DNA of 64,000 bases from Erwinia persicina (GTDB taxonomy: Bacteria; Pseudomonadota; Gammaproteobacteria; Enterobacterales; Enterobacteriaceae), in contig NZ_JACYMO010000002.1 of NCBI RefSeq assembly GCF_014838825.1, forward strand, positions 416,269 through 480,268, in the 5' to 3' direction. The notes under the pieces are model-generated. The model saw only the letters and a list, made by a program, of their open reading frames with translations. It did not search any database and was not told the DNA's origin. Positions 37,586 to 46,350 of this stretch are shown in pieces. Every line of letters begins with the position of its first letter. The stretch's first letter is position 1. The translations under genes were made by a program, and so were the position numbers.

Positions 37586-40240
37586 TTACAGTGTGTCCTG
37601 ACGGCTGACACGCTTTCCGTCCGCGCTGACAGCACGGATCATGATGCCGCCACTGACTTCAGGCGGGGTCTGACTGTCGTAACGCTGCCACTGCTGACCT
37701 TCATCACGGCTGAACTCGATCGTTACGCCAGGAAAAGCCGTATTCGCCAGCAGTTTCCCCCCGACAATACGTGCCCCTGGCACCGGTAATCGGTAACCCA
37801 CGTCGTATCTGTCCAGTTTTGCCAGCTCACGCTGGCCGAGAATATTGGCGAATCGCTGCCAGTCCTGACGCAACGCCTGCTGGTCAACCCAGTGCGTTTT
37901 CCCTCCCTGATACGTTTTACCCGCCTGATAATCCTGTTCCCAGGCCGCGCGGTGCCATGCCCGCTCAGCGGCGGAGAACAGACGGGGATAGATCATATAT
38001 TCCATATCCTCATCGGTACGTACCGTCTCACTCCACAGCTGTGCCGACATGCCCGCCGCTCCCGGCCAGGGTTTGTCGGACATGGCAGTGAAGAACTGAC
38101 CGTCGCGGTCAACGGAGGTTTCCGCATTCTGCGGCAAATTGTCCGGCGCAAAGCTGAACATTTTGCGCTCGTCATTAAACCGGGTCCCCCAGTAGTAGCC
38201 GCGCTCCAGAGGATTCACCTCATAGGGAAAATCCATATAGAGGTAATCAGGGTTAGAAACAATCACCTGATAGCCCTTATTTGCCCAGTCATTGATGGTG
38301 TCGAACCCGCCCCAGTAAAGCGTATCCCAGAAATTCACCGCCACTTCCGGTGTGGCAAACGCTCGCGCATTCTGTGCGTCTTTCAAACCATCCTGCCAGG
38401 CCTGCATTCTGTTGATACCGTGTGCCTTGACCAACTCGCTGACTTTCAGTGCAAAGTAGCTGGGCAGATGTCCCAAATCGCTGACCTTGCCCGAAGCAAC
38501 CATCGTCTGGCAGGCCTGCGATTTCGCCCACGGCTGATCCTCACGGCTTAAATCAAGCTGTCCTTTGCCCGCTTCGGGGTGCCTGATATCCGTATAGCCG
38601 ACGCCAAGACGAATATTTTTCGCCTCATCGCCGCCAAAATGCCAGCTGCGCAGTGGTTGTCCGGCATCACGGTGCATCTGCTGGATTTCAGCGATGACCT
38701 TATCGGCAAAGCGTAAAGAGGAATCCAGGCAGGGGTTCAAATAGCTGGTGCGATCATAAAGCTGAACGGAAGTGGTATTGGAATTATCGCCAGGATCGAC
38801 CAGCCGGTACTCTGATGCCCGTTCCTGTTGCCCTGCTTTCATCAGGTGCTGATAGCGCGCTTCCATGGCAATCACGGCGGCCCGCGCATGCGCAGGCATA
38901 TCCACCTCCGGCAGCACCTGAATGCCGCGCGCCTGCGCGAATTTGACGATATCAATATAGTCCTGGCGGCTGAAGTAGCCACTGCCGTTGTTGTCATTGA
39001 ACGGTCCGGAACCCAGCTGCGGTAGCAGGCAGTGCTGTTCCTGAAGATCGTGACAGCGCTGGCTGCCTACCGCCGTCAGTTCCGGCAGCCCCGGGATTTC
39101 TATCCGCCAGCCTTCGTCGTCTGTCAGATGAAAGTGGAAGACATTCATTTTCCAGGCTGACATCTGCTCCAGCATCTTCAGGATCGCTGTTTTACTGTGA
39201 AAATTGCGTCCCACATCAAGGAAGACGCCACGGTAGGCAAAACGTGGTGCATCATCAGCCTGCAACGTGGCGATGCGGTTGCTGCCGTCCGCCGGCAGCA
39301 GTGACAGGATTGACTGCAGACCATAGAAAACGCCCTGATCATCATAGCCTGTCACCGCGGCACCCTCTTTGGCGATGGTCAGCCGATAGGCACCCGGGAT
39401 GGCAGGGATATCTTTCACTGCAGCAGGATCAATACGGGTCGCTATCGGGTAGCCCGCCGCATTCAGAGTCACACCGAGTGAAGAGAAGCGCTGTTTTATT
39501 GCCTCTGCCCGGTCTGCTGGCAGCGAGGCCAGGTCGAGGCTGACGCCGCGGCTGAGATCCGCGTCTGCATCTGTCACTTTAACGGTCAGCGGAGTGGGAA
39601 CGATTTGACCACGCAACTCGTCGGGGGCCAGGCGTTTGATATCGCTGTTTTTCTCGTAACGGCTGTCGGCCTGCATCAGGATATTCCTGTCGTCAGGCGT
39701 GCGCTTCCACCTATCGCCAAAGGGGGCAACAAAGCGGGAAAGGTCTTCGGTATCTGTCGCCTCAATAATTTTTGGTTTGGCATCCCCGGAGGTCACATAC
39801 CAGCGCGGCATGACATCGGTCATAAACAGCTGCCAGTACTCGTTGACGACAGGGATAGTGACAGAAGCCCCGGCGGCAATCCCCGCAAACTTTTCAGTCG
39901 GCTCCAGTCGGGTCAGATCTCCGACAATATGGACCATACGAAACTGGTCGCTTTCAACGGCCAGGGTTTTATGGACATTGCTCATGTAGATTGCCCAGTC
40001 TTTACGGGTGATGGCCGGTCCGTGATTCGTTAAGGTAATGGTCGCACGGTTGCAGGCCGCCCAGTCGGCGCCGAGCGCGGCACAGTCCACGCCGTGGAGT
40101 GCCGCATGGTTATCGGTCACCTGATAACGCACACCAAACTGACTGATCTGATTCACCAGCTTCTGGCTGGCGGGGACGGCGCTGCTGCCTAAAACGGCCA
40201 TCAAAGCCATTGCTAACAGGCTGATTTTTCTCGGATTCAT
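37586..40240 (-). CDS. chb: Chitobiase (beta-N-acetylhexosaminidase, GH20)
   Basis: Cleaves chitobiose and longer N-acetylglucosamine oligomers to GlcNAc. The 884-aa protein has a signal peptide ending near AVPA, an N-terminal carbohydrate-binding domain (about 30-190), a hexosaminidase N domain (about 210-330), the GH20 barrel with the catalytic pair Asp538-Glu539 in WHFGGDEAK, and a C-terminal domain. Length and catalytic positions match Serratia chitobiase. It is absent between fur and chiQ in E. coli. It follows chiQ by 21 nt, so GlcNAc is probably made in the periplasm from oligomers admitted by ChiP. Confidence 0.93.
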   Translation of the reverse strand: MNPRKISLLAMALMAVLGSSAVPASQKLVNQISQFGVRYQVTDNHAALHGVDCAALGADWAACNRATITLTNHGPAITRKDWAIYMSNVHKTLAVESDQFRMVHIVGDLTRLEPTEKFAGIAAGASVTIPVVNEYWQLFMTDVMPRWYVTSGDAKPKIIEATDTEDLSRFVAPFGDRWKRTPDDRNILMQADSRYEKNSDIKRLAPDELRGQIVPTPLTVKVTDADADLSRGVSLDLASLPADRAEAIKQRFSSLGVTLNAAGYPIATRIDPAAVKDIPAIPGAYRLTIAKEGAAVTGYDDQGVFYGLQSILSLLPADGSNRIATLQADDAPRFAYRGVFLDVGRNFHSKTAILKMLEQMSAWKMNVFHFHLTDDEGWRIEIPGLPELTAVGSQRCHDLQEQHCLLPQLGSGPFNDNNGSGYFSRQDYIDIVKFAQARGIQVLPEVDMPAHARAAVIAMEARYQHLMKAGQQERASEYRLVDPGDNSNTTSVQLYDRTSYLNPCLDSSLRFADKVIAEIQQMHRDAGQPLRSWHFGGDEAKNIRLGVGYTDIRHPEAGKGQLDLSREDQPWAKSQACQTMVASGKVSDLGHLPSYFALKVSELVKAHGINRMQAWQDGLKDAQNARAFATPEVAVNFWDTLYWGGFDTINDWANKGYQVIVSNPDYLYMDFPYEVNPLERGYYWGTRFNDERKMFSFAPDNLPQNAETSVDRDGQFFTAMSDKPWPGAAGMSAQLWSETVRTDEDMEYMIYPRLFSAAERAWHRAAWEQDYQAGKTYQGGKTHWVDQQALRQDWQRFANILGQRELAKLDRYDVGYRLPVPGARIVGGKLLANTAFPGVTIEFSRDEGQQWQRYDSQTPPEVSGGIMIRAVSADGKRVSRQDTL

Positions 40241-40261
40241 CGTTATATCCTTCCTTGTCGG

Positions 40262-40582
40262 CTATTGATTCGCGTGCTTAATTTCCTGCCACAGCTGACC
40301 ACAACGGTCACTGACGCCCTCACCGCCCCCCATTTTTTCCGCATCCAGACAGCGTTGATAGTCGAGCACACGCACTGTTTCCCGACGGGCAAATACACGG
40401 TGCTGCTGCTGCAGCTGCAGCGTGTCGAGCAGCGGCTGGCAGGCCTTCACCTTTTGTCCCTCTCCGTTGGACTGCTGAATACAGGATTTCCAGGCCTGCC
40501 GCCCGGATGACTCCGTGCTATCCTTTACCAGCCCGCAGCCGCCGAGCAGCAGCGCGAAGCACAGTGTGATTCCTTGTTTCAT
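40262..40582 (-). CDS. chiQ: Chitosugar-induced lipoprotein ChiQ
   Basis: A 106-aa probable outer-membrane lipoprotein with a lipobox ending LGGC near residue 16 and four more Cys in the mature part. I chose the ATG at 40582 because GGAG lies 6 nt before it. It corresponds in position and type to E. coli ChiQ (YbfN), co-expressed with chiP and of unknown role. Confidence 0.8.
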   Translation of the reverse strand: MKQGITLCFALLLGGCGLVKDSTESSGRQAWKSCIQQSNGEGQKVKACQPLLDTLQLQQQHRVFARRETVRVLDYQRCLDAEKMGGGEGVSDRCGQLWQEIKHANQ

Positions 40583-40608
40583 CATCTGCTCCTTACAGAT
40601 CTGCACAA

Positions 40609-42012
40609 TCAAAACAGGGTAAAAGGCGCGATAACAATAAACTTAACGTCCTTTTCATCCTGGAAGATATTGTTATAGCCGCCGCCGTAGCTGGGGATCG
40701 AACTGTGATTGTCATAGCGGGTGAAGTGCAGCTTAAAGAGCGTCCCTTCCGCCACGCCGCTCTGAATCGTATAAAGCAAATCAAGGTTCCACGCGGACTC
40801 TTTCAGACGCCTGTGCGGGTCGTTCGCCGGGTGGCTGGCGGGCTTCGCCCCCCAGCCAAAGGCATAGGATGTTCCAATGCCCCATCCAGGTAACTCCCAG
40901 CGGGCAAGATCGTACATCACGCCGGCAAACAGGGCTTTTTCACCATTGGCATTCCAGTCAGAGCGGGCATCCCACCAGACGTCAAGACGACCGTTGGAAG
41001 AGGCGTAGCCCGGCGTCATGCGCTGTAAAAAATACCCCTGGTTGCCCGCAGCTTTTACCCAGGTCCCCTCCAGACGTAAATCAACGGGCCCCGCGGTATA
41101 TCCCAGCGTCAGCGCCTGAAGCCAGGCCAGTCCGTCATAAACATCATTGACGTTACCAGCCCCCCCTTTTTCTTTGTCCCTGGCCCCATAAAATTGCCAG
41201 CTGGTGCGCAGGTCGTTTCCCTGCAGCGGAAAAGCATAGGAACCTTTGAAAAAATATTGATCCATATAACCGGCCGCCTGGCCAAAGGCACCTTCAATAA
41301 CGGCTTTATCCGTCAATTCATATTTCATGCCGACTGAATGCAGATAAGATATTCCCGTTATGCCATCTGCCTTACGGAAGTTATACATATGTTCATACCA
41401 GGGCGCTTTATAACGATTACTCCACATATATGAAAATGATAACGCCCCTGCATCTCCCCATTCCTTGCGAATGCCACTTTCAGCGCCAAGATAAGTTCCG
41501 GGTAAAAAACTCCAGTGCGGTGCCATCAGAGTTTGTCCGGTGGGCTGTAAATATCCCGCTTTTAGCCAGATATCATCATAATTAACTTTTACTGCGGCTT
41601 TATAAAGGCTGGTTCCGTTTCGATCGCCACTCCAGTGCTCATCCCAGCGGGTTTTTGCATCACTGAAGCCGATTTCATTGGGTGCAGCAGGGCCACTGTT
41701 TGCCATATCGAGAGCACCAAACACGGCCAGATCAAACCCAATCACTTCAGCCGCGTATCCTGACGAAAAATCGAGGCTGCCGTTAAACGTTGAGTGATGT
41801 AAATTCTGTTGATAATGCCCGTATTTATCGCTGCCCGGCGTCAGGTCTTTACGGTCGCGCTGTCGCTGCCAGTAATAAACACTGCCTTTCAGTGAAGAAT
41901 CAGCAATAAATCCGTGGGCCATTAATGGCATTGGATAAAAAAAAGCGGGTAAGAACAGGCTTAGCGATAGCGTCACGCATAGTCTGTTCTGCACAGAGGT
42001 AATATGAGGCAT
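40609..42012 (-). CDS. chiP: Chitoporin ChiP (OprD family)
   Basis: Outer-membrane porin for chito-oligosaccharides, 467 aa. It has a signal peptide ending near LMAHG, then OprD-type strands such as [30 protein letters not shown] and [19 protein letters not shown], and a C-terminal Phe. It heads the chiP-chiQ-chb operon. A NagC-like operator lies about 90 nt upstream. In E. coli and Salmonella chiP is also silenced by the small RNA ChiX; its pairing site was not identified here. Confidence 0.93.
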   Translation of the reverse strand: MPHITSVQNRLCVTLSLSLFLPAFFYPMPLMAHGFIADSSLKGSVYYWQRQRDRKDLTPGSDKYGHYQQNLHHSTFNGSLDFSSGYAAEVIGFDLAVFGALDMANSGPAAPNEIGFSDAKTRWDEHWSGDRNGTSLYKAAVKVNYDDIWLKAGYLQPTGQTLMAPHWSFLPGTYLGAESGIRKEWGDAGALSFSYMWSNRYKAPWYEHMYNFRKADGITGISYLHSVGMKYELTDKAVIEGAFGQAAGYMDQYFFKGSYAFPLQGNDLRTSWQFYGARDKEKGGAGNVNDVYDGLAWLQALTLGYTAGPVDLRLEGTWVKAAGNQGYFLQRMTPGYASSNGRLDVWWDARSDWNANGEKALFAGVMYDLARWELPGWGIGTSYAFGWGAKPASHPANDPHRRLKESAWNLDLLYTIQSGVAEGTLFKLHFTRYDNHSSIPSYGGGYNNIFQDEKDVKFIVIAPFTLF

Positions 42013-42099
42013 AGAATAATCCCTATTCTTTTTAGACGAAAAGCGACCTTCTTAAAGGAATGAATTAATCTTCGCTCTACGCCACTTGTGCATTCATAT

Positions 42100-42122
42100 T
42101 ATTTTTCGCGTCGCGAATTATC
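42100..42122. promoter_or_regulatory. NagC operator upstream of chiP
   Basis: Dyad ATTTTTCGCG-T-CGCGAATTAT centred at 42111, about 100 bp before the chiP start. It fits the AT-flanked, GC-cored NagC pattern and resembles the nag operators at 50291 and 50384. Confidence 0.65.
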
Positions 42123-42177
42123 AATTAAAAATAAGACAGAATGATGAAAACATGATCGCCACCACAAACTCACGGGA

Positions 42178-42217
42178 AATAAAAATACCACTTTCGTATT
42201 TCTACTAATGGTATTTT
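42178..42217 (-). terminator. mtr terminator
   Basis: On the minus strand AAAATACCA (42209-42217) pairs with TGGTATTTT (42182-42190) around an 18-nt loop, followed by a U-rich tail, 14 nt after the mtr stop. The large loop makes it a moderate candidate. Confidence 0.5.
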
Positions 42218-42230
42218 CATATTATATGAT

Positions 42231-43478
42231 TTAGCCAGTATAGAGTGGCAACCATCCACCATAGGAGAGCAGACAAACCAGCGCATTGAGCGAGCCAAAC
42301 AGCAGCACCAGTACAATCGGAGCATGCCCTCCCCTGACCCGCCAACCTGCTGTGGCAAAACGCCGCCGGGATTGTCTGGCCAGCAGGGCCGGTGTCACTA
42401 CCGCCCAGACGGTCGCAGCCAGACCCGCGTAGCCAATGGCCAGCAGAAAACCGTTGGGCCAGATAAGCGCGGCCGTTAACGGCAGGCTGAACGTCAGGAG
42501 GGTAGTTTTCAGTCGTCCGGTTGCAGAATTATCCAGTTTGAACAGATCGGCCAGGTAATCAAAAAAGCCCAGACTAACGCCAAGAAACGAGCAGGCAACT
42601 GCAAAGTTAGAGAAGATATCCAACATCAGGTTCAGATAGCGGTTGTGCAGTACGCCCGATAGCGCCCCCACCAGCACATCGATATTTCCCCCCTGCGCCG
42701 CAATCGCTTTGAATTCGCTACGCGGAATATTGCCCATGGTGCCAATGATCCAGATAAAATAGATCGCCAGGGCCAGTAACGTGCCAAAGATCAGACAGCG
42801 ACTGACGCGTTCCGCATTTTTATGGTAATAGCTGATGAGCCCGGCAATATTCCCGTGGTAGCCGAAAGAAGCCAGACAGAAAGGCACGACGGCCCACAGA
42901 TAGCGCAGATACTCTCTGTCCGTGCCCTGACTGTCGAGCAGATTGACCGGCTGGATATGCCACAGCAGCCCGCCGAAAATCATCAGAAATGTGATGACCT
43001 TAGCGCCAAGAAAAATCAGCGTCATGCGGCTGACCACCGCTGTTCCAAGCCAGATAAACAGCGCCACCAGCAGTGTAAACAGCAGACCAGCCACCCGGGC
43101 CGACATGTCGATATCTAACTGCCCCAGGCTGCGCTGAATGATCGCGCCGCTGGCAGAAATATAGGCGTAGGTCAGGATACCCAGCACAAAGACCACCGAC
43201 AGGCCATTAATCAGATTCCAGCCACGCCCCAGCAGGTCACGGGTGACCGTATCGAAACTGGCCCCGGCGGGATAATGAAGACTGGCCTCAAGGTACAGCA
43301 GCCCGGAAAGCAGCATACAAAACCATGTGGCGATCAGCAGAGCCGAGGACCAGAGAAACCAGGCCCCGGACATCACCACGGGAAGAGAAAACATGCCGGC
43401 ACCGATGATGGTGCCGCTGATAATCAGTGTTCCCCACAGTGTCGACGGTAAGCGAACAGCAGAAGCCGGTAGAGCCAT
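42231..43478 (-). CDS. mtr: Tryptophan permease Mtr
   Basis: Proton-coupled tryptophan transporter of the HAAAP family, 415 aa, about eleven transmembrane helices. It aligns end to end with E. coli Mtr: [22 protein letters not shown] near the start, [24 protein letters not shown] and [12 protein letters not shown] TrpR-like operator lies 100 bp upstream. In E. coli mtr is elsewhere on the chromosome, so this copy is part of an inserted block between chiP and glnS. Confidence 0.92.
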   Translation of the reverse strand: MALPASAVRLPSTLWGTLIISGTIIGAGMFSLPVVMSGAWFLWSSALLIATWFCMLLSGLLYLEASLHYPAGASFDTVTRDLLGRGWNLINGLSVVFVLGILTYAYISASGAIIQRSLGQLDIDMSARVAGLLFTLLVALFIWLGTAVVSRMTLIFLGAKVITFLMIFGGLLWHIQPVNLLDSQGTDREYLRYLWAVVPFCLASFGYHGNIAGLISYYHKNAERVSRCLIFGTLLALAIYFIWIIGTMGNIPRSEFKAIAAQGGNIDVLVGALSGVLHNRYLNLMLDIFSNFAVACSFLGVSLGFFDYLADLFKLDNSATGRLKTTLLTFSLPLTAALIWPNGFLLAIGYAGLAATVWAVVTPALLARQSRRRFATAGWRVRGGHAPIVLVLLFGSLNALVCLLSYGGWLPLYTG

Positions 43479-43576
43479 AACAATCCCTTAGCGAAAGCAG
43501 TAAAAAACATGCCCTTTGCCGGGATAATCCACTGGCTAAACGGCAGTAATGCCGCATAGTCTACACACTTTCACAC

Positions 43577-43593
43577 CCGTGAACTAGTACAGT
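43577..43593. promoter_or_regulatory. TrpR operator upstream of mtr
   Basis: Contains GAACTAGTACAGT, the CTAG-centred core of TrpR operators (compare GTACTAGTTAACTAGTAC of trp). It overlaps a candidate -35 on the minus strand (TAGTTC, then 17 bp, then TAGACT) for mtr. Repression of mtr by tryptophan-bound TrpR is therefore likely. Confidence 0.6.
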
Positions 43594-43595
43594 AA

Positions 43596-43985
43596 TCAGT
43601 AAGTCACCATCGTTTCCTGTAAATATCGCCAGCGCGGTGGCGTAGTAACGCAGTTAATCACCGCCAGTGAAATTCGGTGAGTCTGATTTTCTCCCTGCTG
43701 CTGCCGTTCGTGATACTGAATCGCCACCTCCTGACCAAACAGGGCCACTGTCTGGCACTGCTCAATGGTAATTTTCAGCCCCTGACGCCCGCCGACCAGC
43801 CGGGCAAACAGTGTAGCCACCTCGGGCATAGCCAGACTTTTTCCGGTGGGCGTGACCATTACAAAATCGGGGTCAAAATGTGAAAGTAGCGGCGTTAACT
43901 GGCTTTCATCACCGTTAAACACGGCGGCAATCAGCTCATGTAATACCAGTACGCTTTCACGCGCTTTTTCGTTTAATGTCGACAC
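43596..43985 (-). CDS. SnoaL/NTF2-like protein of unknown function
   Basis: A 129-aa protein with the look of a SnoaL-like/NTF2-fold domain: HELIAAVFNGDESQLTPLLSHFDPDFVMVTPTGKS, given here as HELIAAVFNGDES and HFDPDFVMVTPTG, then IEQCQTVALFGQEVAIQYHE and a final WRYLQE strand. I chose the GTG at 43985 because AGAAGGAT lies upstream; an ATG 13 codons earlier is also open. It overlaps the MFS stop by 13 nt and so is co-translated with the exporter. Function unknown; such folds act as small enzymes or binding proteins. Confidence 0.6.
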   Translation of the reverse strand: MSTLNEKARESVLVLHELIAAVFNGDESQLTPLLSHFDPDFVMVTPTGKSLAMPEVATLFARLVGGRQGLKITIEQCQTVALFGQEVAIQYHERQQQGENQTHRISLAVINCVTTPPRWRYLQETMVTY

Positions 43986-45331
43986 AGAGTATCCTTCTGA
44001 CAGTTGATGCGGTAAATCATCCACAGGGGCAGTAGACCGGTAACGGCAGCGGCGATAAACACCTGATGATATGACTGCGCGGCAGAGTAAAAGTGATTGA
44101 GTAAACTAAATAATACAGTGAGCAGGGCCGCCCCCAGGCTGAATGACAGCTGACGGTTAATATTCCATATCACGCTGGCGCGGGTCATCTGCCGATCGTC
44201 AAAGTCACTGAGGGCGCTGGTTTGTGCCGTGTTGGCGCTTATTCCGCCGCCCATGCCCATCAGCAGGTAGGCCAGGCTTAACAACAGCAACTGTTCCGGT
44301 CGCTGTACCAGCGCCAGCAGGGCGATTCCGGCAGCATGAAGCACTAAGCCCGTGCTGAACAGAATGGTGGCTCCCAGACGATGATAGAGACGCCCGCACA
44401 GCAACATCGCCACCAGTGCCCCGCCGCCATAAAGCAGCATAAAGGCCCCGCTGCGTTCGGCAGAAAAGTGCAGGCACTGTTGCAGATAAAATATATTCAG
44501 CAGGTTCACCCCGGTAAACAGGCCCGGTACTGCGTAATACACCATCACGGCAAGCTGAAGCCGGGGATTGCGCAGCAGACTCAGGTCGATCACGGCCTGC
44601 GGCTGGCGTTGGTAATGTTTCAGATAAGCGAATGCCAGTACCAGCCCCGCCAGCAGCCAGAGCGAGGCCGCGATCGCGGAACCCGCTTCCCCCAGACGCG
44701 ACAGGCCGAGCAGCACGGCGGCCAGCGCCAGACAGACCAGCAGGATGCCGCGAATATCAGGCCGGGTAGCCCTCAGCGTTTCAGGTTTTATCCACAGTGC
44801 CGCCAGCACAGCGGCAGCCAGACTAAACGGAATGTTGCACCAGAAAATCCAGCGCCACGAGAGTGTGTCGACAATCATTCCCCCGAACAGCGGGGAAAGT
44901 GCGGGAGCAATCAGCGCCACGCACATAATCAACGTAGAAATGCCTGCCCGCTCCCTGCCCCTGAACAGGTTGAACGTCAACGCCTGTCCTACCGGTATCA
45001 GCAGCCCCCCGGCCATACCCTGTAAAAAACGCCACAGCACCAGTGAGGCAAACGATTCGGAGCTACCACAGCCCCATGCCGCCAGGCTGAACAGCAGCAT
45101 GGATATCACCAGTACCGGGCGGGCACCAAAGCGGCCTGCCAGCCAGCCACTGACCGGGATAATCACCGTCAGACCCAGGATATAACTGTTCGCCACCCAG
45201 CTGAGGGACCCGCTGGCAATCGCCAGCTGCCCGGCTATCTCCGGCAGAGCAATAGCTGACATAAAAATATTAATACAATCAATAAAAAAGCCGAGCAAAA
45301 AGATGACGGCAACACGGTAACGATAGCACAT
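43973..45331 (-). CDS. MFS drug exporter, DHA2 (EmrB/QacA) type
   Basis: A 452-aa inner-membrane transporter with 12 to 14 hydrophobic helices. The N-terminal motif DCINIFMSAIALPEIA, motif A region GWLAGRFGARPVL and motif C-like GMAGGLLIPVGQAL point to the drug:H+ antiporter-2 family. I took the ATG at 45331 because GGAGG lies 7 nt before it. It is divergent from a LysR regulator with an 80-bp gap and coupled to the SnoaL-like gene. The substrate is unknown. Confidence 0.85.
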   Translation of the reverse strand: MCYRYRVAVIFLLGFFIDCINIFMSAIALPEIAGQLAIASGSLSWVANSYILGLTVIIPVSGWLAGRFGARPVLVISMLLFSLAAWGCGSSESFASLVLWRFLQGMAGGLLIPVGQALTFNLFRGRERAGISTLIMCVALIAPALSPLFGGMIVDTLSWRWIFWCNIPFSLAAAVLAALWIKPETLRATRPDIRGILLVCLALAAVLLGLSRLGEAGSAIAASLWLLAGLVLAFAYLKHYQRQPQAVIDLSLLRNPRLQLAVMVYYAVPGLFTGVNLLNIFYLQQCLHFSAERSGAFMLLYGGGALVAMLLCGRLYHRLGATILFSTGLVLHAAGIALLALVQRPEQLLLLSLAYLLMGMGGGISANTAQTSALSDFDDRQMTRASVIWNINRQLSFSLGAALLTVLFSLLNHFYSAAQSYHQVFIAAAVTGLLPLWMIYRINCQKDTLCRH

Positions 45332-45411
45332 AGTCATACCTCCGGGCGCAGCATAGCGGTGATTGACTAGCTGAATCGACTGGCATAAATTGAAAATATT
45401 GTTTGATAAAA

Positions 45412-46302
45412 GTGAACAATCTCGTGCACACACATCTCGATAAGATCCACACTTTCTTTGCCGTCGTCGACGGCGGCAGCTTTACCCGGGCGGCTGATAA
45501 TCTCGGCCTGAGTAAGGCGATGGTCAGCCTGCATATCAAAACACTGGAACAGGTTCTCGGCGTCACCCTGCTGGCGCGCAACACGCGCAATCTGGCGCTG
45601 ACGGAAAGCGGAAGCCAGCTTTATGACGAGTTCAGAACGATATTTGCCCATATTGAGCAGGCGGTCAGCCGCGTCACGGATGACAGCCAGCCTCTCTCCG
45701 GCGAGTTGCGTCTTACCTCAACCTGGGAATATGGTCAGCACTGTCTGATGCCTTACATTGCCCGCTTCTGTCAACAACACCCCGGTCTGACCCTCAGCTA
45801 TAACGTCGGTGCATCGCTGGACGACCTGGTCAGTCACAAGCTGGATGTCGCTATCCGTCTTGGCACGCTGCGGGACTCTTCACTCAGGAGCCGAAAGTTG
45901 GGCGAGTACCGGATACTGCTGGTGGCCTCTCCCCACCTTGTCGCCCGACATCCGCTGCGACAGCTCGCTGAGGTAGCCGCGTTACCCTGGATACATAACA
46001 GCAATTTGTCCCATCCCGGCCGCTGGCGTTTCAGTCAGGGTAAAGAACACGACGAGATTAAAAGTGAGGCAAGCTACAGCACCAATTCGGCTCAGATTAT
46101 GCGTCAGATGGCGCTGGAAGGGCTGGGCGTAGCGGTACTGCCTGAATGGCTGGTGTCAGAGGATGTGGCGGGTGGATTATTACAGGTCCTGTTTAGCGAC
46201 TGGCAGCTCCCGGTACAGCCGGTCAGCGCCGTTTTTGCCGCCGGTGCCGCTCTGCCGCGTAAAACGCGTCTGCTTATTGATTATTTGTCTGCGGAATTAT
46301 AA
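45412..46302 (+). CDS. LysR-family transcriptional regulator
   Basis: A 296-aa regulator with an N-terminal winged helix (FFAVVDGGSFTRAADNLGLSKAMVSLHI, seen as SFTRAADNLGLSKAMVS) and a periplasmic-binding-protein-like effector domain (about residues 95-290). It closest resembles the CrgA/DhaM-like LysR group that ends with GLGVAVLPEWLV. The start is uncertain: TTG at 45403, GTG at 45412 and GTG at 45424 are all open and none has a good ribosome site. It is divergent from the MFS gene and probably controls it. Confidence 0.85.
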   Translation: MNNLVHTHLDKIHTFFAVVDGGSFTRAADNLGLSKAMVSLHIKTLEQVLGVTLLARNTRNLALTESGSQLYDEFRTIFAHIEQAVSRVTDDSQPLSGELRLTSTWEYGQHCLMPYIARFCQQHPGLTLSYNVGASLDDLVSHKLDVAIRLGTLRDSSLRSRKLGEYRILLVASPHLVARHPLRQLAEVAALPWIHNSNLSHPGRWRFSQGKEHDEIKSEASYSTNSAQIMRQMALEGLGVAVLPEWLVSEDVAGGLLQVLFSDWQLPVQPVSAVFAAGAALPRKTRLLIDYLSAEL

Positions 46303-46307
46303 AGATC

Positions 46308-46335
46308 AAAAAAAAGGGCGAATCAACGCCCTTTT
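46308..46335. terminator. Bidirectional terminator between lysR gene and glnS
   Basis: AAAAGGGCG (46312-46320) pairs with CGCCCTTTT (46327-46335), 6-nt loop, with U runs on both strands (eight U on the minus strand). It ends convergent lysR and glnS. Confidence 0.87.
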
Positions 46336-46350
46336 CTTCGGAGTAGCGGC

